Shown here piece after piece: positions 49,209 to 59,983 of a DNA stretch of 64,000 nucleotides. Source of the stretch: Ophioderma brevispina (Eukaryota; Echinodermata; Ophiuroidea; Amphilepidida; Ophiodermatidae); assembly GCA_023653785.1 (NCBI GenBank), contig JAMKCH010084933.1, positions 62,001-126,000 on the forward strand. Direction: 5' to 3'. How positions within the stretch are numbered: the first letter of the stretch is position 1; every line of letters begins with the position of its first letter. Under the pieces are notes generated by a model that was given only the letters and a program-made list of their open reading frames with translations, was not told the DNA's origin and ran no database searches. The translations under genes and the position numbers were made by a program.

Positions 49209-50092
49209 CGCCATGATCAATCAAATTTCAAAGTGTTCAACACATTGTGATTTGTGTCCTCAAGATAGAATAATTGATTCATGAACATGTCATGCATTCG
49301 TTTATATTAGTTTTTATTGGACGTTGTCATTGGGCACTACACGAATTTGAATGAATCAAATGATCTAGAAAACACAAAGATATGCACTTCTCTATAACAG
49401 CTTTCAGGAAAATTGCATTTGAAACACCAGTCATTTCATGTCATACGTATTGTAATTAACGATTCCATTCATCATGGCGTCTGTGGAAAGGCCAGTATAA
49501 AGAAAGAATGACCGTTATGTTTTTCACTCCACCTCAATATTTACTAGTGTATTATGTTTATGTGGCAAGAAGATCAAGATGGAAATATTTTGTGTCATAA
49601 CTTCTTAATTATCCGACTTAAGATTTAAAAAAAAATACAAAGTCTCAATATCTCGCCATGTTTTGGACGATTTGGTGATTTTATTCATCCTGGAACCTGA
49701 AACAACTGGTTCATAGTTAATTAAGAAAAGAATGCGTCAAAATGGCGAAACACCGCAGTTGTGATTCCTCTTCTTTAGAATGATGACTTTCCTATCATAA
49801 TTTCAAATTCCCGGGAACGTTCCTTTTATATTTTCTGCACCAACATTTACTCAAATTTGGGTACAAACATATTACTTCATTGTGCTACTGTATGCCCCTT
49901 CATTTCTTATGCAATAGTAACTTTAAATGCTAATATAATATTGTTCTTGAAGATCAAGATTTTGCTTTGAGTCTTCTCTAAGTCGTCAATTTGTCAGTAG
50001 AGCACCCTACAGTAGAATACTAAAATTTAATCTCCGATATTACTTCTGGAGATCCTACAAAATATACCATCATCTATACTGCAGGAAAATTA
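49209..50092. repeat. ~0.9-kb direct duplication, unit 1
   Basis: Begins cgccatgatcaatcaaattt and ends gcaggaaaattat; repeated from 50114 (905-base offset). Not coding. Right after it comes a run of 21 T. Confidence 0.9.
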
Positions 50093-50113
50093 TTTTTTTT
50101 TTTTTTTTTTTTT
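50093..50113. repeat. T21 run at the duplication junction
   Basis: A pure 21-T homopolymer separates the two direct copies. Confidence 0.95.
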
Positions 50114-50978
50114 CGCCATGATCAATCAAATTTCAAAGTGTTCAACACATTGTGATTTGTGTCCTCAAGATAGAATAATTGATTCATGAACATGTCATGC
50201 ATTCGTTTATATTAGTTTTTATTAGACGTTGTCATTGGGCACTACACGAATTTGAATGAATCAAATGATCTAGAAAACACAAAGATATGCACTTCTCTAT
50301 AACAGCAGGAAAATTGCATTTGAAACACCAGTAATTTCATGTCATACGTATTGTAATTAACGATTTAATTTCATCATGGCGTCTTTAAACATTGCCAGTG
50401 GAAAGATGCTTTAACCAGTATAAAGAAAGGATGACCGTTATCTTGTTCACTCCCCCCCAATATTTACTAGTGTATTATGTTTATGGGGCAAGAAGATCAA
50501 GATGGAAATGTTTTGTGTCATAACTTCTTAATTATCCGGCTTAAGATTAAAAAAAATACACGCCATGTTTTGGACGATTTGATGATTTTATTCATCCTGG
50601 AAGCTGAAACAATTGGTTCATAGTTAATTAAGAAACGAATGCGTCAAAATGGCGAAACACCGCAGTTGTGATTCCTCTTCTTTAGACTGATGACTTTCCT
50701 ATCATAATTCCCGGGAACGTTCCTTTTATATTTTCTGCACCAACATTTACTCAAATTTGGGTTAAAACATTGTGCTGTGCCCCTTAATTTATTATGCAAT
50801 AGTGACTTTAAATGCTAATATAATATTGTTCTTCAAGATCAATATCTTGCTTTGAGCCTTCTCCAAGTCATCAATTTGTCAGAAGAATACCCTACAGTAG
50901 AATACTAACATTTAATCTCCTATATTACTTGTGGAGATCCCACAAAATATACCATCATCTATACTGCAGGAAAATTAT
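50114..50978. repeat. ~0.9-kb direct duplication, unit 2
   Basis: Second copy with small internal deletions relative to unit 1 (for example seven bases lost beside the sequence before cccgggaacg, and about 10 lost in the gggtacaaacat segment). It ends at the same phrase gcaggaaaattat. Confidence 0.9.
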
Positions 50979-51702
50979 CGTTTATCATGTTCAAGAATCA
51001 TCAGGATTGTGAATATGTATAAAGATTCTGAAGTTCAAGTTCTAAAATAAGATGATTTTTTTTAAATCCCCAGACGAGTCAATTTTTCAAAATTGATTGA
51101 TAAATTAAAATGATACTGTTTATAAATGTAGTTAAGTATAAATATATTAAAAATGAAGAGGAATTACTGAAGGGTGAGTACAACTAGATAAAACACTCCC
51201 TTCCATAAAATATCTGTATTGCCTTAATTATTTTCTTAAAACTTCTTAAAAATCTCGAGTAAAAGGTAATCACAGGTCATCGTATTGGAAAAGCAAATTG
51301 ACCAATACAAAAGCAAATGAAACGCAAAATAACAATCTAAGGTTTCACTAAATCCTTTTCAAATAAGAATAGAGGTATTTGGTCAAATAAGTCTTCTTCT
51401 TATATCTGATCTTCTTTTTGTTTTATACTTGTTTTGGTTTTGCAACTGAAATTTCATAAATAACCTTTTTATGAGGATAGCACGGTTACAAAACATTTTT
51501 TCATTCTAATGATTTGCTAGTCCTGGGCATTTCTTGTAGGGTAATTGTGTGTCTACTAAATGTGCTTTATAAAATACGTTGAAAAATACCAAGGTTGAGC
51601 TTAAATATATGGTGTACATCAAGAGCATTTTGCTAACATATACTAATACTACAGCAACCTATAGGAAAAGCAACAATGACGGCAACTACAGCAATAACCT
51701 CT
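50979..51702. other. Unassigned region
   Basis: No gene or repeat recognised. Confidence 0.4.
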
Positions 51703-51753
51703 AGAACAACAACAACAACAATAATAACAACAGCAGCAGCAGCAGCAGCAACA
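51703..51753. repeat. (AAC)n(AGC)n trinucleotide microsatellite
   Basis: Mixed CAA and CAG triplets ending about 15 bases before the left terminus of the foldback element at 51768. Confidence 0.9.
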
Positions 51754-51767
51754 ACTGCTGTAGTAGG

Positions 51768-52582
51768 TTATAAATCAGAATCCCAAAAGTTTGGTGAAGA
51801 AGGTTTGAAGATGTTTTTTCTATAGTTTGAAGGGTGCTGAATCAAAATTTTTGGGTCCAACCGCTGGGAAATGTGTGGAACTTTGTAAAAAAAAGGTAAA
51901 ATTAATACAGGGGTAAATTTGAAATCAAGTCAAATTGTGTTTAATTGTATACCAATGTATTGGTCTCATTATAATGATTAAAAAAGGTACAGTTTGTCTA
52001 GGTTCCGACCTTTAGTTAAACAGGTACAGCCCTATTAAGGTTGAAGGTCATCCTGGGGTAAACCTTACCCAGTGCTCCGATTTTGCTAAAACTGGTGTCA
52101 AATTGTTTGTTTTACCTTACCTTATTTTTCAATGTATGGCATTTGATTTCGTAATTAGTGGGCAAAATGTAACAATGGTCTATATACATGGTCTATAAAG
52201 GTCACCAGAACTTGACCTCAAATTGTAAACAGAGCTGTCACCCAAAAATATTAAAATGAATTTTCTGCTTAAGTATGACCAGAACAATAATTTGACACCA
52301 GTTTCGACAAAATCTGAGCATTGGATACTTTTTGTCACAGAATGATCTTGAACCTCATCAGGGCTGTAACCGTGTAACTAAAGGTCGGAACCTAGACAAA
52401 CTATACCTTTTTAAACCTTATAATGAGATAAATACATTGGTGTACAATATTACGTGATTTCAAATGTATCCCTGTACTAATTTTACCCCCATTATCTTAC
52501 AAAGTCCCCCCCCCCCATTTCCCAGAGGTTGGACCCACAGATTCTGATTCAGCACCCTTCAAACTAGGATTCTGATTTATAA
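51768..52582. mobile_element. Foldback element (~0.8 kb), copy C, best preserved
   Basis: An 815-base element starting ttataaatcagaatcc and ending with its exact reverse complement. The arms match over about 330 bases: phrases such as tttgaagggtgctgaatca, gggtccaacc(g/t)ctggga, taaaattagtacaggg-like text, ccaatgtatt, ctcattataa and gtctaggttccgaccttta occur in the left arm and, inverted, in the right. About 150 bases of single-copy centre contain gtaattagtgggcaaaat. No open frame. Trinucleotide microsatellites flank both ends. No target duplication could be fixed because of them. Superfamily unknown. Confidence 0.85.
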
Positions 52583-52584
52583 TA

Positions 52585-52634
52585 GTACTACTACTACTAC
52601 TACTAATAATAATAATAATAATACTAATACTACT
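52585..52634. repeat. (TAC)n(TAA)n trinucleotide microsatellite
   Basis: Starts three bases after the right terminus of the foldback element. Confidence 0.9.
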
Positions 52635-54364
52635 GGGTTGTTTAAAGATAAAATGCATTTTGTTCTAGTGTGTAATTATTTTGATGATGAGCGTAATAAT
52701 TTAATTCCACTATATATCATCCAAATGAATTTAAGTTTTGTCAATTGATGCAATCTTCGTATGAGAATGTTCTGAATAACTTACGCAAATATTTCTGACA
52801 TGCTTATAAAAAAGGATAGACATTTTAGAGAGTACCTGTAAAATATGTTTGTTGTTATCTCAATGTATTTTAGGGTCGAAGGCCTGTGCATAGTGGAAAT
52901 AAAATTCATCTATGAGGGAACGAAAGTGAAAGTACCACCACCACCACCTCTTCTGCTACCCCCATATTACCTGTGATATGATGGTTCAATTTCACATGGC
53001 AAACCTCTTAAATTACATTGAATGGTGCAAGAAGGTTAAATATGACAAGTACGAGCGCAAATATGCCATTTTGTTTGAGCTAATAAAACAGATTCTATGT
53101 CAAATGAACTTTTAATAAAAATCAATTTGAAGAAATACAGCTATTTTTGTAATTATCATTTCATGCGCAATATGAATATATTCTCTTAAATGATAGCAAA
53201 CTGAAGAGTTGGTTAATGATAAACAAGCTGAATTAACACATGCAGGATTTATTTACTGCCATTAAAATGAACATGAATGAGAACAGTTATTGAAATGAAG
53301 CTTTAAACATCAACGGTTTTCTCAATCAGTTTAAATACTGTTTTTCATTCTCCGAAGGTAACAGAAAAATGAAGTTTTCCCTTTCCATTCTGTATTAGTC
53401 TGGATATTTTACTTTGGAAAAATATTGATGGTAGGACTCTCATTGTTGTACAGAACGGATGACTTTTTTTATGTAAAGAAAAGCGCTGGCAGGACGAATA
53501 CCAAAATGGCACCGTTTCATGACTGTATACACTCTTTATCATCTAAACAAGCTACAAGCCAACGAAATGTTCCTTTTCTCCCTATTTCAAGCGAAAGAAA
53601 GGGCAAGGGTGTGTTTGTACCAATGTTAGTCCCGAATAATTGGTTAAGTAAATAGAAATGCCATATGTCAGGCTAGTTTGGTGCGATAGTATGCTTTAGC
53701 ATGACAAAGGATAAAAGATTTACTGAATACAAAAAGCGCGCTATATAGTTGATCAGATATGACATGCGTGTCACATGTGTGCAGCATATACGTCAATCCA
53801 TTCCAACTCGTATAGGAGAGGGACACAAAGCCTTCTATCGATACAGCAGTAACAAAAGAACCTCGTTTTGAAGTACATGCAAGTATGACTCTTCCGAAAG
53901 TATGAATGGGCTCCACGGAGGAGTACCAATTGGAATTCAAGTAAGTCCGTAGAGCAGTCAATCATTTTGAATATGTTTCGGAATCAAGTTAATGCCAGCC
54001 AATTTGATAGGCAATGCAAGGATTTAAGCATTGCACTTTGTAAAAAAGCATCTGTTTCTGATGGAAGGCGGATGAAGGGATTGATACTCATCTTATGCAG
54101 TGCATTGTACTATTACGTAATATAATGACTTATCTTGAAGGATATGTTTTGGTGGTATCTCGAACTATTTACTTTGTTTAGATGTCTGGCATGTCTGCGA
54201 TATGGCACACCCTTCCTGATCTGCATGGTAAGACTTTTAGTAGAAGAAAATGCATGTGTGAAAAGTAAATACACGGATTCTATATGGATTAATTGGATTA
54301 AATTGGGCTCAATGGCAAATAATGCAATAAAGATTACTTCGGTTGAAGTTTTTTCAAAGTCATA
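52635..54364. other. Unassigned region
   Basis: Several open frames (53345-53965 on both strands, 54135-54416 plus) without recognisable domains and mutually overlapping. No gene called. Confidence 0.4.
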
Positions 54365-54685
54365 TGAAAGGTGCAGCGAGAGATTTCAAGTCATCTATAT
54401 TTTCTGTGATATGTAGTGATTTCATATAGATTAGACACTCAATAGATTCCCTACCTTTTATTTGGCTGCAGAAATAAGTTAAAATGAAAACAAAAGGCGA
54501 TTTGTATATGCTTATAGTTCAATAGAAAGCACAGGCTGAATATCGTATTTGCTACTATAGGAAACTAGAAATTTAAATTTTTCTTTGTACCAAAGAAACA
54601 GTTCTCAGGTTAATCATTTCAGATGGAGATATGTTTGATAGAAAGCTTTAGACCAGTTATTTGAAATCTCTCGATGCACCTTTAA
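54365..54685. mobile_element. TTAA-type MITE, first of a tandem pair
   Basis: Starts AGGTGCAGCGAGAGATTT (after tgaa, a probable mutated TTAA) and ends AAATCTCTCGATGCACCT followed by TTAA at 54682-54685. The interior shares tttcatatagattagacact and aatagattNcttaccttNta with the second copy. No coding capacity. Confidence 0.8.
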
Positions 54686-55031
54686 AGGTACAACGAGAGA
54701 TTTTGAGGCACCCAAATATTGTGTCATAATAGTAATTTCATATAGATTAGACACTCAATAGATTTCTTACCTTGTATTTGGCTACAAAAATGTCCTAAAA
54801 GAGAGAAAAAAGATGATTTTGATTTGCTTACATTTCAATATATAACATAGGCTGAATTTCGTATTTGGTCCTATACGAAATTAGAAATTTCACAATTTTT
54901 GAACCAAAGAAACATTTTTCAGCTTAATTCTTTCAGATGGGGATATGTTTGATGGATATCAGGACAATAATCAGTACTTTCGATTTTTTTAAGGGATACT
55001 TAATATGTGAAATCCCTCGCTGCACCTTTAA
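54682..55031. mobile_element. TTAA-type MITE, second of a tandem pair
   Basis: Starts TTAAAGGTACAACGAGAG and ends CCCTCGCTGCACCT plus TTAA (55028-55031). It shares its left TTAA with the right end of the preceding copy. Same orientation and the same internal order of phrases, including gaaattagaaatttNa, accaaagaaaca and tttcagatggNgatatgttt. Confidence 0.8.
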
Positions 55032-55318
55032 CACCTCTATTGTAAAACATCCACCTTGTCCGGAATTACAACATCTCGCTGACTATTGTTCGCGCGGCGT
55101 CCAATCGTCCACTAAAAACAATAACTTACGTTAAAGTATACATTGTGCTGTCGTATGTTATACCACTGTCTAGACTAATGTGTATTGTTCTAATACAATA
55201 AAAGGAATCATCTGCTGTTTTTATTATTATTATTACCGTATTTATTCAATCTCTGCTTTCATGCATAGGCAACGTTTCAAGTGAATCGGAATCCGGTTGA
55301 AACAAATTTGAGCTATTC
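55032..55318. other. Unassigned spacer
   Basis: Nothing recognised; short ATT run near 55221-55235. Confidence 0.4.
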
Positions 55319-55564
55319 CAGATGAATTCTATACCTTACAACTGGAATTTAGTATATGCCTCCCATATTGGAATATGGAATATGTACCTTTGGAATAACC
55401 ATGGTTATGTCATGATCATGCATGATTATCTTCTGCAGTGCATATGACAACTATACATTGATTATGGACTAACCAAGGCCATTCCAAATGAATTTAGTAT
55501 TCCATTGGAGGCATATACTTAATTTCAGTTGAAGCTTCCATACGGTATGTTTATAATTCATCTG
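55319..55564. mobile_element. Foldback MITE
   Basis: Left text ccagatgaatt, caactggaatttagtatatg and cctcc is matched inverted by ggaggcatatacttaatttc, agttg and aattcatctg at the right. About 246 bases, no coding capacity. Confidence 0.65.
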
Positions 55565-58084
55565 TAATATGCTGATAGGTGCCGCGTATTGTGCACACTG
55601 CAATGCTCTTAGTAATACTTGTTGATCTCCTCCTTACCACATGTACAATATTGCTCTGTTTCAATGGTAATTTGTATAGGTATGCACAGTCAATATGGCC
55701 AGAAAATATCAACGCCAACACAAATCATTGACATTTTGCACTGATAGTTACTTCAGTCTATATGCATTTTGAATTTAGTTTATTGTTAACAGTCATAATA
55801 AATATCTCAAGATATGTACATTGTCTGGTCCGAGATTTCTAACAAGTGTAATATACATTCTCACACAAGATTCTAATTGTGGATAAGAAAATGTCGCAAT
55901 GAAATACTAAGAATGGTATTCAATATTCTGATTAGGTGCTATAGGGCCTATATTTTTTCTTTTGAATGAAGAACATTAAATTCTAATATTGCTTTATTTG
56001 AAATGATTGATAAAATAGAATTTTACTTTATTGAGGTGTCTATTCAAAGAGGGGCTAAATTTTGTAACAGTTGCCCTATATAGTTCAGTTTAGTTCCTTC
56101 ATTAAGATAGTACGTGACATAACTCTACAATGTTGGTACTTGGCGTGATTTTACACAATAAAATAATAACACTTATATACAAGAACGTCAGAAATATTAC
56201 AAACCGCAATAGAGAAGTAGGTACGCTTCACAGTTAAGTTTAATTTGCTCAGGGGAATTATCGAATGGCTTGAGTAATGCTTTTCCACATGCATTAAAAT
56301 GAATAAGATGCTTACACATGAAGAACGATTTATGGAGTTTGTGAATATCCAAATCAGTATTTACCTTAAAAAGAATTACAACACATGCAAATGTTATGTG
56401 GAACGCGGCAAAGTTTCAGTATGATGAGTTGACCATGCATATTATTGTGAGAAACAAATTGAGAACGACGTCAATTTAACTCTACACAATTAGAGGAGTC
56501 TCGGAATGTATAAGCTAAGATTGTATGCGAAATCCATTTTTCGACATTTACGAAATACAATGTAGTTTACATAGCAAAATAAAAAAACAATCGAACAAGC
56601 AAGCAAACAAACAAAAACAAAACAAAAACTTAAAACAACAAAATACAAAAAATTAATACAAAAAAGAAAAAAAAACAAGAAAATAAAACTAAACCAAACC
56701 CCCCCCCCGCCAAAAAAGACATAAGAACAAAACAATAGCAAAAAAAAATAAATAAAATAAAAAATAAAACTTCTTGAGCTTTGGCTATACAAATTCGATC
56801 TTGCTTTTGAAAAAATAAACAATGCGCGCTCCACGATAACGTTACACCTGGAACTTTAATTGAAAATGTTACCCAAATTATATCTCCTGCAGAATTGTAT
56901 CCAATTAAAATAAATCGCTTTACATTCCTTGATTCGAATGCAATAAAAATTGTAGCGATTATGCTACAAAATAGAATTATTGTTATCCCATTTGTAATTA
57001 ACGGTAGTATTTTTTATCTCATCTTTAGTTAAATTACATTAGATATTTTATATGAAATAAGAAGATTGAATGAGTTACCAACATGGGTATATTTGCACCT
57101 TAGTATGCATGCAGGAAATAAGACTCATAAGATGAACACAACATATTACATTATACTTGCTAATTCTACATGAATGTTGCTTTTAATCACAAAACGATTA
57201 AGCATAAAATATGACCTTATGATGTACCAAATGGTGTTACCATTTAACTATGTAAATTGGAAAGAGAAATACTCATAAAAACAAGGTTGATGATTGAAAC
57301 TTATCAGGTATCTATATGTAATTAAAAGGATGTTGTTCTTTTCAATGATATATTCATCAAAGTAATACAAAAATGCCTTCGTTTAATTAGAAGTACGTCC
57401 TTGTTAAGACGAAACGATGAAGTAATATGGTAACATTTATCATGCAGGCTAGTAAGGTAGATTGTTAGAAGCTTATGATGCACCCTATTTATAATAACCA
57501 GTAATTGAAAAAATAGAAGAATTGTCTGTCACGGATAGATAATTGGAATACTCATTTATACATATTGGTTAAGTTGTGCCTAAAATTACAAGAACAATTT
57601 GTCTTGTTGCCATATATTTGCACACGATTGAAAATCACTAAAATACCATTTTGCAAAGTTAATTTTACAATAATAACATTATATTTTCTTCAAACCATTT
57701 CACGTTAAGAATGATGATAGTTTGTAGTTACACTGAGCGGCGTTTTTGCTACTGGCTTCCAAATTCGGCAGTCTACTGACTCTACTCCTTTTCATAAAAG
57801 TAATATAACCGATTCGTCGCAATGCACACACTAAAAACATGGCAAGCTCTTTCTGGAGATTTCAACCTATACTAACTGCCTTATTTAGCTTCTAGTTGTA
57901 ATTGGGAAGAATGAAACACCTGTTAACGTCACCATTTTCGGGGTTTTCCCAATCTTCCTTAGCACTGTTTCCACCATTCATGACCTCTGAACTAGTCAAA
58001 TCAACATAACAAGATGCTGCTACCTGGTTGATTGATTAATTTTACTTCTCTTGGTATTTCCCTATTTTATATGCATAATGGCAT
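55565..58084. other. Unassigned AT-rich region with A-rich low complexity
   Basis: A purine/A-rich tract with a C10 run lies at about 56575-56770 and produces a false minus-strand frame (56490-56834). No gene recognised. Confidence 0.4.
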
Positions 58085-58203
58085 TTAAATGGTAATAATA
58101 ATAATAATAATGATTAATAATGATTAATAATAATGATTAATAATAATAATGATTAATAATGATTAATAATAATAATAATAACAATAATAATAAATTATAA
58201 TAA
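58085..58203. repeat. (AAT)n / AATGATT microsatellite
   Basis: Compound array of AAT with interspersed gattaataatgatt units. Confidence 0.9.
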
Positions 58204-58825
58204 GGATATGACGAACGTTCAGTCTTTATTGCATAAAAATCAATTGCTCTTTCAGAAATGCAGCTGTTTCTTATATCAAACCTTGGACAACATGTATCTG
58301 ACATATGTGAAATTAACAGGATTGAACGGTGATAACATGTTTACTGCGTGGATTCACATTTGCAATGTTTGGCACTACAAACCAGGTCAACTCTTATAAG
58401 AAGTGCGATGTATTTTGCAGCGTTAACAATTAACAAAATAGAGCAATGTACACTAATATGATATAATGTGGATATCAAATCAACATGTACTACCAAATAA
58501 CAAAAAAAACTTGTAAATGTTGGACGCAATTGTGTGTGCAGCACCGGCCAACCTGTGGCAGATATCTGTGGCAAGAGTGCGGCTAACATACACATATAGC
58601 TTACAGTAAATGTGTGCTTACGCGGCAACAGAACGCACACTACTTCAGGGGCGTAACCGAAGCAATCCCCCCAGGGGGCAGCAAATCTCCTAGTCGTTTC
58701 GGTGACCTGCTGCAACAAGTGCTGCTCATGTTATCAAATGCGCGCGAATAGAGCAAACATTCACCCTGTCTTTATAATATGCTTCAAAATTGAGAAGAAA
58801 TGTTAGGCCATTTCGTCCATATCTG
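58204..58825. other. Unassigned region
   Basis: The phrase caggggcgtaaccgaagc (near 58646) followed by ccccccagggggcagc resembles the terminal part of a DNA-transposon repeat, but no partner end was found. The minus frame 58341-58718 is not supported. Confidence 0.35.
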
Positions 58826-59136
58826 TAGTATGGTTAATAACGCGAATCCTATTTTCTAGAAGTTTTGGGGAAGAAGGTTTGAAAGATGTTTTTCTATAGT
58901 GGAAGGGGTGCTGAATCAGAATGTTTGGGTCTAACCTCTGTGAAATGTGGGGAAATTGTAAAATAGGTGGGAAATAAGTACGGGGCCTAAATTTTGAAAT
59001 TAAGTTCAAATGTGGTATATATTTATTTAATCTTTCCCTGGAGAATGGCCAGTCGCACGATAGTGTTGAAAAAACCCCAAGGACACCTTTCGAACCTAAC
59101 ACCTATAGATGATATCTAATCGCCTTCTACCAACCC

Positions 59137-59210
59137 TGCTTTATAGCTCAGTCGGTTTAGAGCGTCTTTCATGTAAGACGAAGGTCGCCGGTTCGAATCC
59201 GGCCAGCGCA
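59137..59210 (+). tRNA. tRNA-Thr(TGT)-like sequence, probably a pseudogene
   Basis: A 74-base cloverleaf can be laid out with canonical segment lengths. The D stem (GCTC/GAGC) and T stem (GCCGG/CCGGC) are perfect, the T loop is TTCGAAT, the variable loop is AGGTC. The anticodon loop reads CATGTAA, giving anticodon TGT (Thr), but position 33, almost always T, is A. The acceptor stem has mismatches at pairs 4 and 7 and one G-T pair; the anticodon stem has one mismatch. A box (tagctcagtcgg) and B box (ggttcgaatcc) are intact and a T8 run at 59217-59224 would end polymerase III transcription. Transcription is plausible; a working tRNA is doubtful. Confidence 0.6.
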
Positions 59211-59216
59211 CATGGG

Positions 59217-59224
59217 TTTTTTTT
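59217..59224 (+). terminator. T8 run, candidate RNA polymerase III terminator
   Basis: Eight T directly 3' of the tRNA-like sequence, seven bases past its end. It also forms part of the cassette's right inverted arm. Confidence 0.55.
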
Positions 59225-59983
59225 CAACACTAATTCGGTGGCGCTGGCCATCTCCAGGGAAAGAGTAATAATATATACATCCTTGTCTACTCTGGAGAAC
59301 TAAGGAGTTTTTAAATCTCTAAGTTCAAATGTGTTTCAATGTGCACTAATGTGTTCCTCTCCTCATAAGGCTTAAAAAGGTAATAAGTTTGGTCTAGGTC
59401 TGACATTAGTTAAACAGTGATACGCCCTATTAGATTCAAGGTCAGCCTGGGTTAAACCTTACCCAGTGCTCCGATTTTGTTGACTGGTGTCCAAAATTGT
59501 TGGTCTTGCTTATGTACAATGTTTGGCATTTGGGTTCGTAATTAGTGGGCAAAATGTAACAACGGGCTATATAGTCTATAGGGTCACTAAAAATTGACTT
59601 CAGATATGTATACCGAGCTGTGGCAACCCAAAAATTAAAATGCATTTTCTGCTTTAGTGTGACCAGAGCTGATAATTTGCACCAGTTTCTCATCAACCAG
59701 ATTTCGGAGCATTGATATTTTTTGCCCCAGGATAACCTTGAACCCTTATCAGGGCTGTCGCCGTGTAACTAAAGGTCCGAATCTGTACAACTATAACCTT
59801 TTCAATCCTTGTAACAATGGTATTTTAAATAATAAAATTACATTTAAAACACAATTTGGAAAAGTTGTAGTTCATATTTGACGCCATATTGTACTGATTT
59901 ACCCACTTATTTTACAAAGTAAAATCTTCCAACCTTTTTCTCCCCCAACTTCTAGAATAGGAATTCTCATTTATAACCCACTA

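Larger units (their letters stand above)
59015..59319 (+). mobile_element. ~305-bp inverted-repeat cassette carrying a tRNA-like unit
   Basis: Flanked by the 14-base direct repeat taagttcaaatgtg (59001-59014 and 59320-59333), which the uninterrupted copy at 51768 has only once, in the form caagtcaaattgtg. Inside, tctttccctggagaatggcc (59031) through gtgttgaaaaaa is matched inverted by ttttttttcaacacta (59217) through ggccatctccagggaaaga (59266), giving arms of about 60 bases around the tRNA-like sequence. It lacks a poly-A tail. Confidence 0.75.
58826..59983. mobile_element. Foldback element, copy D, interrupted by a tRNA-bearing cassette
   Basis: Left terminus tagtatggttaataacgcg(aatcc) against right terminus ggaattctcatttataaccc(acta), closely related to the ends of the 51768 copy. 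The arms carry gggtctaacctctgtgaaat on the left and, further in, ggtcagcctgggttaaacc, cccagtgctccgattttg and gtaattagtgggcaaaat as in copy C. Comparison with copy C shows that 59015-59319 is extra sequence in the left arm. Confidence 0.8.

Noticed and set aside
53345..53965. Overlapping frames on both strands considered as exons
   Set aside because: No domain, no plausible splice structure, and mutually antisense.
59109..59303. Plus-strand open frame containing LERLSCKTKVAGSNPASAHG
   Set aside because: This peptide is a translation of the tRNA-like sequence and its flanks, a well-known false protein.
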